Shown: piece after piece, positions 1 through 9,500 of the stretch
Layout: the number at the start of each line of letters is the position of its first letter
How positions within the stretch are numbered: position 1 is the first letter of the stretch
NCBI GenBank assembly: GCA_020632975.1
Contig: JACKEL010000003.1
Location: 372,001 to 436,000 of the forward strand
Origin: Myxococcales bacterium
Lineage (GTDB): Bacteria > Myxococcota_C > UBA6777
Direction: 5' to 3'
DNA: 64,000 bases
Program-made: the position numbers and the translations under genes
The notes under the pieces: model-generated
What the model was told of the DNA's origin: nothing
Databases searched by the model: none
What the model saw: the letters and a program-made list of their open reading frames with translations, nothing else

Positions 1-1
1 A

Positions 2-490
2 GGGGTGAAAAACAAAGCCCAAGCGAGCATCTGCATTGCTTCCTTCAAAAAAGCTGCCATCAAATGTGCTGCTGATCCCAAGTGCCGCAGCGCAGCCCAA
101 CAACTTCTCAAATCCTACACTGAGCAAGTTCGCATCTGCAAAGAGCATCGCAAGGCCATGAAAAAATGCCGCGATACCAAGCAAAAAGCGAAAAAAGCTT
201 GTCAGCGCGAGAAAAAGGCTGCGAAAAAAGATTGCAAAAAGCTCAAAGGTTCGGCCAAAAAAGCGTGTAAAAAAGAAGCACGTGACGCGAAAAAAGACTG
301 CAAAAAAGAAGCACGCGACGAAAAACGTGACTGCAAAGACGATGCGAAACACTCCGCTGCATTCGCGATTTGCAAAGACGCTCGCAAACTTACAGGCAAA
401 GCGGCTGGCAAGTTCGGCGTATGCGCGCTGAAACACTTTGGTCCTGCCGCGTTGAAATGCGCTGCTGCTTTGGCGGCAGGTGCGGGCTGA
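2..490 (+). CDS. Cys/Lys-rich secreted hendecad-repeat protein, 5'-truncated by window edge
   Basis: Function unknown. The frame is open to the left edge, so the 5' end is missing. Counting from the GTG at 5, cysteines sit at residues 10, 21, 27, 45, 55, 66, 77, 88, 99, 110, 123, 140 and 152; from 55 to 110 there are five consecutive intervals of exactly 11 residues, filled with Lys/Arg/Asp/Glu/Ala. The spacing outside this block (17, 18, 10 ... 13, 17, 12) is the same as in the next gene, a clear tandem paralogue. In that alignment C10 here equals C26 there, so about 16 residues of signal peptide lie upstream of the window; the visible AQA before Ser-8 fits the end of such a signal. The copy has two more 11-residue units than its neighbour. 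The highly charged helical hendecads with regular Cys suggest a disulfide-linked or metal-binding rod. No known family recognised. Confidence 0.75.
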   Translation, partial: GVKNKAQASICIASFKKAAIKCAADPKCRSAAQQLLKSYTEQVRICKEHRKAMKKCRDTKQKAKKACQREKKAAKKDCKKLKGSAKKACKKEARDAKKDCKKEARDEKRDCKDDAKHSAAFAICKDARKLTGKAAGKFGVCALKHFGPAALKCAAALAAGAG

Positions 491-545
491 TCGAACCCAC
501 GAATCAAATATTATCCTCTCTATAAATAAAATATCGTTTTCGATT

Positions 546-565
546 GCCCAATTTTCGGGCTTTTT
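546..565 (+). terminator. weak terminator-like hairpin with T5
   Basis: GCCC (546-549) can pair with GGGC (557-560), directly followed by TTTTT (561-565). A second small hairpin, GGGCA/TGCCC (567-579), overlaps an alternative pairing. The stem is only 4 bp, so this is at best partial termination between the two paralogues. Confidence 0.3.
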
Positions 566-609
566 CGGGCATGGTGCCCACTCTGACCCCGCAATAAGGA
601 GCTTGATCC

Positions 610-1080
610 ATGAAGAAACTTGCTATCCTTTTCACTGCATTCACTTTCGTTTTCGTCGCATACACCGCACAAGCACAAGCTGACTGCGCAAGCGAAATGA
701 AAAAAGCTGCTGATGCTGCGAAAAAAGACAAGCAGTGCCATAAAGATGCAACCAACCTCTTCCGCGCTTTCGGCAACCAGTGGAAACAGTGCAAAGAGCA
801 CCGCAAAGCCATCAAAGCTTGCCGCAAAGCGAAAAAAGAAGATGTCAAAGCTTGCAAAAAACTCAAAGGCAAAGCAAAGCGCAAGTGTAAAAAAGACGCT
901 CGCCACGAAAAACGCGCTTGCAAAAGCGAAGCACGTCACCAATCTGCATTCGCAGTTTGCAAAAGCGCTCGCAAATTGACCGCTAAAGCTGCTGGCACCG
1001 CAATCAAATGCGCTGCGAAACATTTCGGCAAAGCTGCAAGCGTTTGCGCTGCTGAAATCGGAAAAAACCTCGGTAACTAA
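610..1080 (+). CDS. Cys/Lys-rich secreted hendecad-repeat protein (intact paralogue)
   Basis: 156 aa, function unknown. AATAAGGAGC lies just before the ATG. Residues 1-24 form a Sec signal peptide (MKK, hydrophobic core, AQA cleavage site), so the mature protein is exported. The mature part has ten Cys (26, 43, 61, 71, 82, 93, 104, 117, 134, 146); 71-82-93-104 are three exact 11-residue intervals in a Lys/Arg-rich helix. N- and C-terminal Cys spacing is identical to the gene at 2-490, with two repeat units fewer. Predicted product is extremely basic. Copy-number change of a 33-bp unit between neighbours suggests repeat slippage or unequal exchange. The C-terminal region is Ala-rich and less charged. 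Could be a structural or envelope/nucleic-acid-binding protein; nothing in the sequence decides this. Confidence 0.85.
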   Translation: MKKLAILFTAFTFVFVAYTAQAQADCASEMKKAADAAKKDKQCHKDATNLFRAFGNQWKQCKEHRKAIKACRKAKKEDVKACKKLKGKAKRKCKKDARHEKRACKSEARHQSAFAVCKSARKLTAKAAGTAIKCAAKHFGKAASVCAAEIGKNLGN

Positions 1081-1119
1081 TTCTCCCCCCTATCCTCTCC
1101 TTTTCTCCCCCAAGACTTC

Positions 1120-2238
1120 TCAATTTTCTCCCCAAAACATCTCCCTGACTTCTGCGATCCTTTGAAAGATCGCACCGTCATCGTTTTTTCGTAGTCTCCC
1201 GCTAAGACCACCGAGCCAACGAGAAGGGAAGGCCGCTTTTCCATGAAGTGCGCCCACTGCTGCACCCACGATCGCTGCCACAGTGTCGTTGTCCTTGGTG
1301 TCATTCACCGCACGGATGATCGCTGTTTCAGGATCATCTGCGTGTTGCATCAAGATGTACAACACACAAGGCCAAGTCTCCACAAGGTAAGCTCCCGAGT
1401 GCCATCGTTGGCAAGCTTCCAAAGTTGAAAGCTTTTTTTGTGATGCGCGTGTCAGTTCTTTCTCAAAAAGCTCTGTCGGACGGCCTTTTTGACCTAGGAA
1501 GTATCCTCCGCGGCCTTCGTAGAGCGTTCCATCTTCAAGTGGTGTCGCGATCTCCAGATAACGATCCAACCACCACGAAGGGTCGGGTGTTTGGGACATA
1601 TCGAGCAGTTCCCAAAGCATCGCCACAAAAGTCATACACACAGAAAGAGACAGCGTATCGTTGTGGGTCAGCATCGCGCTGAGCGCCGCATCCACCCAAA
1701 GATCCGTACCACCCGTGCGAAGGTGGGGGAGGAGTACAGGAGAGATCCGCATCAAGGCACCATTGCCCGCAGAAGCAGGCCCACAGAGTTGCCAAGGCGT
1801 ACCTTTTTTGCGTGCCGCCACAAAAGCGCGAACCGTCTTTCCCATCCCACGGGCTGTTTCTTTACAGAAGGCATCTGCCAGGGCTTCAGGAACAAAAGCC
1901 CCATCTGCAAGAAGTTGCTCAATGCTCCAAAAAGTCATCAACGTATCGTCTGAGGGCAGGGCGATCGCGTCGTGACGGCCTTTGTAGGGCACATAATCTT
2001 TGATCTCTCCGTAAAGTTTTGCGCGTACTTCTGGGCGTTTGGCTTCCGTGGGAAGGCCCAGCGCATCACCGATCGCGACACCCAACAACATCCCTTCGAT
2101 GCGTTGGAAGTCAAAGCTGTCATCTTTGGGAGAGAGGACGCGATCAAAGAGCGGACCGCGCTTGAGGCGAATCCCTGCTTGTTGGAAAAGTTGATCAAGG
2201 GCTTCGCGTTTGGCGGGGGGATCGATGGTTTGGGTCAT
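1120..2238 (-). CDS. ADP-ribosylglycohydrolase family protein (DraG-like)
   Basis: 372 aa. Members of this family remove ADP-ribose from proteins or small molecules with a binuclear Mg/Mn centre. Family signs: GMLLGVAIGDALG near the N-terminus, the metal-binding SDDT (family usually T/S-D-D-T), GNGALMRISP in the middle, and the C-terminal NDTKDNDTVAAIVGA that supplies the second Asp pair. I start at the ATG at 2238, 8 nt after GGAGG (2247-2251); another in-frame ATG two codons upstream is too close to that site. Last gene of a minus-strand run behind the kinase and acyl-CoA dehydrogenase. No ADP-ribosyltransferase is visible nearby, so its substrate is open. Confidence 0.85.
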   Translation of the reverse strand: MTQTIDPPAKREALDQLFQQAGIRLKRGPLFDRVLSPKDDSFDFQRIEGMLLGVAIGDALGLPTEAKRPEVRAKLYGEIKDYVPYKGRHDAIALPSDDTLMTFWSIEQLLADGAFVPEALADAFCKETARGMGKTVRAFVAARKKGTPWQLCGPASAGNGALMRISPVLLPHLRTGGTDLWVDAALSAMLTHNDTLSLSVCMTFVAMLWELLDMSQTPDPSWWLDRYLEIATPLEDGTLYEGRGGYFLGQKGRPTELFEKELTRASQKKLSTLEACQRWHSGAYLVETWPCVLYILMQHADDPETAIIRAVNDTKDNDTVAAIVGAAVGALHGKAAFPSRWLGGLSGRLRKNDDGAIFQRIAEVREMFWGEN

Positions 2239-2358
2239 GGGCATAGCCTCCTTCGTTGGTTCCCAAGAGGACAAAGGGCCTCGGGAGTTCGTGGGGGTGG
2301 ACGCTATGCTAAAAGAAAAGTTCGATGGAGATCGAGAGGGTGGGGAGGAGCAGGAGGC

Positions 2359-3459
2359 TTAGAATCCTGGGAGTTCGATCTTGCCGAGGTGTTGGCGATC
2401 GATGGCAAGCGCTGCAACTTTGCTTAGGAGATCAACCATCATGATCAAAGAAGCGAAGCGCTCGTCTTTGGTAAAGCCTTGTTGGTAACGGTAGTAGATC
2501 TGCTGTCCGATCACGGCCAGTTTGTAGAGGCCAAAGGCGTAATAAAAGATGATATCTGGGGTGGGACGACCGCTTTGTTGGCTGTAACGTTCGACAGCTT
2601 GTTGTCGCGTGAGATTCCCTGGTAGATAGGTCAAGACGATGGGCAACATCCGCATTACTTCAGGATCATTGGGTTCGATCCAATACGCCAAGGTCGTGCC
2701 GATGTCCATCCAAGGATCACCGATGGTTGCCATCTCCCAATCCAACACAGCAATGATCTGAGAAAGATCATCAGGGTTCAATACAAAGTTATCGTACTTG
2801 TAATCATTGTGCAGAAGGGTAGGGGCTTGGGAGATCGGGATATGTTGTTCAAGCCACCGCGCGACTTGTTCCATCTCCGCGATGTCATCGGTCTGTGAGC
2901 GTTTGTAACGATCGATCCAGCCTGTGACTTGTCGTTCGACATATCCTTCAGGTTTCCCGATGTCAGCGAGATCGCTTTTTTCAAGATCGATGCTGTGGAG
3001 TTTGGCGAGGTTGTCGATCGAAGCCTCGGAGATCTTTCGCATCAGATCTTCGGAAAGGTCGATCCCACGGGGAGGTTTGCTGCGCAAGATCACACCTTGC
3101 ACGCGTTCCATGATGTAGAACGATGCGCCGATCACGTCTTCGTCTTCGCAATAAAGCAAGGGCTTGGGGATCTTGTCATACACAGGCAAGAGCCTTGAGA
3201 GGATGCGGTACTCTCGGCTCATGTCGTGGCCTGCTTTGATCTTTTTGGCGCCAAAAGGCGGGCGTCGCAAGACCACCTCTTGTTCTCCAATGCGCAAAAG
3301 ATACGTCAGGTTGGAGTGGCCAGAGGGAAACTGCAACACTTCGATAGAACCCGATAGTGCGGGGAGATGTTCTTTGAGATAGCGGGATAAGCTCTCTGTG
3401 TCGAGTTGTTCGCCTTGGCGAACGTCACGAGCGCGATCAATCCTCACATCTTGCGTCAT
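2359..3459 (-). CDS. aminoglycoside-phosphotransferase-fold kinase, ACAD10/11-associated type
   Basis: 366 aa. Kinase of the APH/choline-kinase fold: SGHSNLTYLL as nucleotide loop, VVLRRPP with the first conserved basic residue, catalytic LLHNDYKYDN (Asp base and Asn), then AVLDWEMATIGDPWMDIG as the metal-binding loop. The same domain is fused to acyl-CoA dehydrogenase in eukaryotic ACAD10/ACAD11, and a stand-alone relative (LvaA) phosphorylates 4-hydroxyacyl-CoA in Pseudomonas levulinate catabolism. Here the dehydrogenase is the gene immediately upstream (67 nt gap), so a role in 4-hydroxyacyl-CoA breakdown is a reasonable inference; antibiotic phosphorylation is unlikely. The start at 3459 has AGGAG just upstream; an open extension further 5' has no support. 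Confidence 0.85.
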   Translation of the reverse strand: MTQDVRIDRARDVRQGEQLDTESLSRYLKEHLPALSGSIEVLQFPSGHSNLTYLLRIGEQEVVLRRPPFGAKKIKAGHDMSREYRILSRLLPVYDKIPKPLLYCEDEDVIGASFYIMERVQGVILRSKPPRGIDLSEDLMRKISEASIDNLAKLHSIDLEKSDLADIGKPEGYVERQVTGWIDRYKRSQTDDIAEMEQVARWLEQHIPISQAPTLLHNDYKYDNFVLNPDDLSQIIAVLDWEMATIGDPWMDIGTTLAYWIEPNDPEVMRMLPIVLTYLPGNLTRQQAVERYSQQSGRPTPDIIFYYAFGLYKLAVIGQQIYYRYQQGFTKDERFASLIMMVDLLSKVAALAIDRQHLGKIELPGF

Positions 3460-3526
3460 GGTGGGCTCCTGTGGGGTTGGGAAGGACCCGTGGATGATTT
3501 GGAAAAGCTGAGATGAGGGGAGTGTT

Positions 3527-4729
3527 TTAGAGTTCCATGCCGTGGCTGCGCAAGATTCGCTTCGCGACCACACTGCGATGAACTTCGTCGGGTCCATCGT
3601 AGATGCGGGCGCCGCGTTCGTGGCGATACCAGTAAGACAAAGGTGTGTCGTCGGTAATCCCCAGTGCACCGTGGACTTGGATGGCGCGATCCAACACACG
3701 CTGCAAGACACCTGCTGCGTAGTATTTGATCATCGAGATCTCTTCACGTGCGGAGTAGGTGCCTTCTTGATCGATCTTCCAAGCTGCGTGAAGCACCATC
3801 AGACGGGCTGCATGGATCTCTACGCGGCTTTCTGCGATCCAGTCTTGAACGGTTTGTCTGGTCCCAAGGGGCTTTCCTGGAGAGAGTTCGCGTTTGGCTG
3901 CGCGATCACACATCATGCGGAAGGCGCGATCACAGATCCCAAGCCAACGCATACAGTGGTGGATACGCCCCGGCCCAAGGCGTTCTTGGGCAAGTAAGAA
4001 TCCTGCACCTTCTTCGCCAAGGATGTTGCTGGTGGGCACGGTGCAGTCTGTGTATTGGATCTCTGCGTGGCTGTTGTAGTCGTCGCCTTCATCGCCCATG
4101 ATCGGGATGTTGCGCACAAGCTCAAATCCCGGTGTATCGGTCGGTACGATGATCATACTCGCGCGTTGGTATTTGTTTTCATTGTCTGGATCGGTCACAG
4201 CCATCACGATCGCAAACTGCGCGCCGTCGGCGGCTGTCGTAAACCACTTGCGCCCGTTGATCACGTAGTTGTCATCGACTTTTGGAGCGACAGTTCCCAT
4301 CCAAGTGGGGTTGGCGCCTGGGTGATCGGGCTCTGTCATCGAAAAACAACTGCGGATCTCGCCGTTGAGTAGGGGAGTGAGGTAACGCTGCTTTTGTTCT
4401 TCTGTACCAAAGTGTATCAAAAGCTCGATGTTCCCGGCATCAGGGGCTTGGCATCCAAACACATAATGACCGATCGGGCTGCGTCCAAGCACCTCACTGA
4501 TAAATGCGAACTCCAGAACAGAAAGACCCATCCCACCGTACTCTTGGGGAGCTTGGGGCGCCCAATAACCAAGGTCTTTTACTTTTTGTCGCAGTTCGGC
4601 AAGCAAGGGCTTCATCTCGCGGAAAGGCTTTTGCAGAAACTCATTTTCCACGGGGAAGAGTTCGGTTTTGACAAACTCATTGATCTTACCGATCACTTCG
4701 CGCACGCGTGGTGGTAAAGAAAAGTCCAT
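3527..4729 (-). CDS. acyl-CoA dehydrogenase, ACAD10/11-like
   Basis: 400 aa FAD-dependent dehydrogenase of normal family length. Seen: substrate/FAD region CFSMTEPDHPGANPTWMGT, KWFTTAADGAQFAIVMAVTD, and near the C-terminus QVHGALGITDDTPLSYWYR followed by IYDGPDEVHR. The DGPDEVH form, in place of the Y-E-G-T of medium-chain enzymes, is typical as I remember it of the ACAD10/11 branch. It is followed by the APH-fold kinase gene, so the two reproduce the ACAD10/11 fusion as separate proteins. Predicted to act on short/medium 4-hydroxyacyl-CoA after phosphorylation; that substrate is inference. Start at 4729 follows AAAGGA; the frame stays open upstream but that part is not conserved-looking. Confidence 0.9.
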   Translation of the reverse strand: MDFSLPPRVREVIGKINEFVKTELFPVENEFLQKPFREMKPLLAELRQKVKDLGYWAPQAPQEYGGMGLSVLEFAFISEVLGRSPIGHYVFGCQAPDAGNIELLIHFGTEEQKQRYLTPLLNGEIRSCFSMTEPDHPGANPTWMGTVAPKVDDNYVINGRKWFTTAADGAQFAIVMAVTDPDNENKYQRASMIIVPTDTPGFELVRNIPIMGDEGDDYNSHAEIQYTDCTVPTSNILGEEGAGFLLAQERLGPGRIHHCMRWLGICDRAFRMMCDRAAKRELSPGKPLGTRQTVQDWIAESRVEIHAARLMVLHAAWKIDQEGTYSAREEISMIKYYAAGVLQRVLDRAIQVHGALGITDDTPLSYWYRHERGARIYDGPDEVHRSVVAKRILRSHGMEL

Positions 4730-4832
4730 GGTCGTTTCCTTTGGTATGTTTTCGTGGGTTTCGAATTCGAGATGGTGCCCTTGTTTTCGGCCTCGTTTGG
4801 CTGTGCTCATCGTTTGTTCCTGGTTTTGAGGA

Positions 4833-6512
4833 TCAAGGTGTCGTTTGTTGCTGTTCTTTTTCGACAGTGTGGGTGTCTTCGGCCGAACCTCCGAGGAGTT
4901 GGAGGATGATCGCTTCATAGACAAAGAGCCGAACCCCCATATAAAGCAACGCAGGGATACCCCACAAAGGCAACGTCAGCATCAGCAAAGTCCCCAGCGC
5001 ATACACAAGGGAAGTCGCGGGAAGGGGAGAAGTTTCAGTGTCTTCTGTGATGCGCTCTTCCTTCGGATACAAGGCGTCCAACATGCTTTCGCCGAGTTGA
5101 CGCACGATGCCCACCAAAAAGTCGATCACCAACAAAACGGGGAACAAGATCAAGCTCAAGAGAGAGAGCGGAAAGATCCGCATCCAAAGAGGCGGTTGGA
5201 AGTCGCGTTTGGTCAGGTCGTTGATGAAGTAGATGGTGGTATTGGTGATCAACGACCAAAGGAAGAACACGAAGAAGAATGGCACCCAAAGCGGCGCACT
5301 AAAGATGAGTTGGGTACGAAGTCGCAGATCTGCTTGCATCATGAAGACACCAAGCAGCCCCGCGATAGGGATGATTAAGGCCAGCGCAAGTGTGATCTTG
5401 TGGATGCTTTGGCCCGAAGGAAGGAGCTTTCCATAAAAGAGGAACACGCGTAGAAGCAGCAGCGTCAGTGTAAAAAACACCCATAACGTCGCTGCGTGTA
5501 AAAGCGAGGCGCGTTGTTCTTTGATCGAAAGACCAACCAATGCGTACACAGGAAGCGCCAAAGAACACAGTGTAAACAGCGCGGCCAACGAAAGAAGCCC
5601 AGCACTCGACTCCAACACGACTTGTGCAAATGCAGGTTGGGAGATCGCAAACAAACGATCCACGAGTACTGCCAAGACGATGGGGCTGGTAATGAGAAGC
5701 AAAAAGCCCCGCAGAGAGAGTCCTTTTTGTTTGCTCCAAGACCAAAGCAAAAGCCCCGTGGGAAGGGCGAGATACAAGATGACAAGCAACGCGGCGAGGT
5801 GCTTGCTGATGCTTGTTGCAGAAAGCCCTGTAAAAGAGAGTGCTTTGGCGATCGGGGTGGCGATGTCGCTATGCAGGCCAAGGAAGGCTTTTTTCGTGAC
5901 AGCTTGCGAGATTAGGCTTGCTTGATCGCGCATGCCTTGAAGGATCTGCCCGAATAGTGCGAGCATGATGATGCTTTGGTAAGCCAACGTCGTAAAGAAA
6001 AGCCCCGCTTGATCGCGAAGTTTGTCTCTTGTGAGCAGTCCATAACCCAAAGCCAAAAGCAGTAAACCAAAGAAGATCCCTGGAAAAGCCCAGACCATCT
6101 TGAGATCCAACAAGACCATCTTGCGAAGCAACAACCTTTGGACATGGGGATCGGTTTGGAAAAGTCGAACGATATCCGCCAAAAGCCACAGGAAAGAGCC
6201 GAGCAAAAGCTCGAAGGCAAGGGCTTTTCGTTGAAAAGATAGTATCTTTTTCAGCGGCATTCCTGTCGAGGTGCCCACCCCCAAGATCAAAAGAAAAGGG
6301 CTGAACACAGCGCAAACAAGGACAGAGATCCCCAAGGCGGAAAGACCCAAGGATGTAGGGGGATGGATCAGCCATTGGATCGCAGAAGGCCAAAAGAAGG
6401 GGAGCAATACGCCCAACATGACAGCCCAAAGGCCAGCCAACGTACCCAAGACCGCGAGGGGCATACGAAACAGGGGAGGGAGTTTAGAGGGGCTGTGTGG
6501 AACTGAGGACAT
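4833..6512 (-). CDS. polytopic inner-membrane protein, unknown function
   Basis: 559 aa with roughly a dozen hydrophobic segments spread along the whole length and short charged loops. No transporter or enzyme motif was recognised. A short hydrophilic C-terminal tail (AEDTHTVEKEQQQ) probably lies in the cytoplasm. The ATG at 6512 is preceded by TAGGAG with 8 nt spacing. It lies 66 nt downstream of the giant GYF/TPR protein on the same strand, so the two are probably co-transcribed and may form one envelope system. The next gene downstream (acyl-CoA dehydrogenase) starts about 100 nt further and could belong to the same transcript. Confidence 0.8.
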   Translation of the reverse strand: MSSVPHSPSKLPPLFRMPLAVLGTLAGLWAVMLGVLLPFFWPSAIQWLIHPPTSLGLSALGISVLVCAVFSPFLLILGVGTSTGMPLKKILSFQRKALAFELLLGSFLWLLADIVRLFQTDPHVQRLLLRKMVLLDLKMVWAFPGIFFGLLLLALGYGLLTRDKLRDQAGLFFTTLAYQSIIMLALFGQILQGMRDQASLISQAVTKKAFLGLHSDIATPIAKALSFTGLSATSISKHLAALLVILYLALPTGLLLWSWSKQKGLSLRGFLLLITSPIVLAVLVDRLFAISQPAFAQVVLESSAGLLSLAALFTLCSLALPVYALVGLSIKEQRASLLHAATLWVFFTLTLLLLRVFLFYGKLLPSGQSIHKITLALALIIPIAGLLGVFMMQADLRLRTQLIFSAPLWVPFFFVFFLWSLITNTTIYFINDLTKRDFQPPLWMRIFPLSLLSLILFPVLLVIDFLVGIVRQLGESMLDALYPKEERITEDTETSPLPATSLVYALGTLLMLTLPLWGIPALLYMGVRLFVYEAIILQLLGGSAEDTHTVEKEQQQTTP

Positions 6513-6578
6513 TCAAAGACTCCTAGAAAAGAGATCTATCGATACAACAAAGAGGACCCGCACAGATCGTTGGAGGGT

Positions 6579-9500
6579 TCACTCGATCGTCTGATCTTGT
6601 TGGCAACGTGCGTAAAGGTGAGCAAACAAAAGGCGCATCGGCAGGGGATGATTGGCTTGGCGTTGTTCTACCAAAGGTGCTCGACAGTTGGGGACATGTT
6701 TTTTGCGTCGCGCCATCTCGCTCAAGGCAAGAGAAGGAAGGGCCCAACGTGGATGAGCTTCGTGGAGTTTTTTCATCTGCGTTTGGTTGGGATCATCGCC
6801 AAGACGCGTCGCCAACAGCGCTTGGAAAAACAACGTCAGGCGTGGCGTCGCAGCGACCTTCAAAGGCTTCGCAGGTTTCGGTCTCTTCGTAGGTTTTGGT
6901 CTCTTCGAAGGCTTCTTTTTCTTGCCTTTTTTGGCGACGGGTTTGGGCGTGACAGGTTTGGGAGAGGCCGCTGTCTTGCCGTACTTTTTCTTGAGTTTTC
7001 GCAGTGTTTTCTTGGACTCAGAGAAAAGGATCTCAAGAACCTCTGGAAGATCCTTGAGCCACTCGGGTGCATCCGTCCATTTGGCGATCTGACTGCGATG
7101 GAACCGCATAAGGGTATCGCGGGTTTTTTTGTCTTCCGCAGAAGTCATCCACAAAACCCAAGCAGGAAAAAAGTTATGTTCTTTTTGTAGGATCCGCCGC
7201 AAAAGTCGTTGCGCTTTTGCGGACTCTTGTTGTGTCGCGGCCAACGCTTGGGCAAAACGAGCGGTGGTCTTGTCTTTTTCAAATCGCTCTGCCCGCGCAA
7301 AAAGAGGTTGTGCTTCGTCAGCTTTACCACGGCGCAAAAGGCAAAGTCCCTTGGGGTAGGCAAGGGGGGCACCCGTGCATTGTTTGTCAGCTTCAGGGAG
7401 AGCGTCGCATTGATCGAGGGCTGTAAGCGCAAGAGCCGTCATCTCAAGGATTTGGCAGCGTTCATTGGCTGGGCGGGCTTGCAAAGCAATCTTGAGGTAA
7501 GGCAGTGCCTTTTTGGTTTTGCCTTGTTGAAGGAGTTGTTGGATCACAGACAACAACAAACGAGTGCGCCCATCTCTTAGAGTATAGGCCTGTTTCAAGA
7601 AGGCGAATCGCTCTTTGGGGCTGCGTTTGGAATCGTAAGCTGCGAGTTCATAACCGTAGGGCGTACGAGGGTATTTCGCTTGTAGCTGTTGCGATATCTG
7701 AAGATAGCGCGCGTGTTGTTCTTTGTGGTCAAGCAGTTTGGCCTGCCAATACAACGGCTCTGGGCGGTTGGGAAAGTCGCGCTCGAAGTCTTTGAGATAC
7801 TTTTCTTGCTCGGCTTTGTCTGGCTCTTGTTGTTGGACGAGGAGCGGAAGGAGCGCAAGATACGCAAAAGGCGTGGCAGGACGCCAGCGTTCTTGGAGAG
7901 CCTGTCGATACGCTTGGAGCGCAAGGGGTTGTTTTCCTTGCATCTCAAACCACTGTGCTTGGACAAAAAGGGTCAGGTAGCGATCTTGTGGCGTCTTGAA
8001 TCCTCTTTTTTGGAGGTTACGTGAAGCACTTCGCCAAGTCTTGCGGGCGTCGAGATGCCGCAAGATGCGGAAGTACAAGAGAGTGAGTTCTGGTTTGTCA
8101 GGAAGTTCTTCCGCGTAGGTTTTTTGGATGGTCTCAAGTGCGCGTGTGGGCTGCCCTGCCCAAAAGGCGTACTGTAGGAGCGTTTGCAAGATCGACGTGT
8201 CGTCAGGTTGCAGAGACGTTGCTTTTTCGAGCGACCGCAAGGCTTCGTCTGCTTGATCTTCGCTCCAAAGATAGCGTGCTTCGAGTGCATAATAACGCGC
8301 CATCAACTCAGGAGGATAACGAAGCTGCAAGGTCTTTTGTTGGAGCACGCGGCGGATCTTCATGATGCGTTTGCGCCAAGGGGGGCTATCGTGCTTCCAA
8401 CCGATCTCCAAAAGCTTGAGTAATGTAGGGAAGTGCTCGGGGGATCGGCTTTGTGCTTGTAAAAGGAAAGCCAAGGCTTGGGCATTTTTCTTTTTTTGAA
8501 GGTAATAAAGTCCAAGCCGCCAACAGGGGAGGGCGCTGCGTGTCTGTTTTTCGCAAAGGAAACGATAAAGCTCAAGGGCAGGGCGTTGTCGTCCCATCAA
8601 CTCGAACATGCGTGCGATGGGATAGCCCCACTCCACGGACTTGACGCGTTTTTTGAGGCCCGTCCGTAGCTTTGGGTAAAGTCGTTGCAAGTCTGTGTTC
8701 GAACGCAACCCGATCGCACGGGAGAGATCCACAAGCACAAAGTCGTCTGCTTTCTCTGGGGGGAGTTTTTGTTTTTTGAGATCGCGCCAAACAACCTCAA
8801 CGTCCGCTCGCAGAGAACGTTCCACACCATAACTATCGAAAAGCAGGTAGGCGTAGCGAATATCCAGCCAAGCCAGAGGAGTCTTTTGTTTTTGGTAAGC
8901 CAACAGAGCTTGTCCTGCAAGCTCGCGGTGCGCTTTGATATCGTCTAATTGGATCGCTCGTTGTGATATCGTCAGGGGGATCTTGTTGCGTTGATTGCGG
9001 CGAAACGAGGCCGAGCGGAACAGCCAGAATGTTGTGACGATGCTGCCCACAAACAAAAGCGCCGCAAGCCCCCAAAATGCAGGGTGGATGCCCCTCAGTC
9101 CTTGTCTTGGTTCGGCGTCTTCGGTTTTTCCCCACGAAGCCGCGATAGGATCGACTTCGCCTGTCGTGTTGGTTTCGCCACGGGCACGAACACCCGGCAT
9201 CGCGACACGTAGGGGGTTTTGGTCAAGCCACTCTACAAAAGGCGCGAAGCTTGGCCAAGTATAGAGAGGCTGCCAGAAAACCTCGGAAGATTCGCCTTGG
9301 ATGGGAGCAAGTTCTTCGTTTCCATCAAGGTCGTGCTTGTTGAGAAGATCGAAGATCTCTTCCTCTGTGAACGGGCCAAACTGTTTTTCTCCCCGTCGGA
9401 TCAGAAAGCGTTGAAGAGCGCCAGCGTCTTCCTCGCTTTGTACGAAGTCTTTGAGCAGTTCCTGCATCTTGGCCTTGTTGGACTTCTCTTTTTTCGCAGG

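Noticed and set aside
504..1023. Two minus-strand frames across the second Cys/Lys-rich gene
   Set aside because: Composition is the mirror of Lys-rich codons; the plus frame has RBS, signal peptide and a paralogue.
2359..3459. Antibiotic (aminoglycoside) resistance kinase
   Set aside because: Neighbouring dehydrogenase and motif form fit the ACAD10/11-associated branch.
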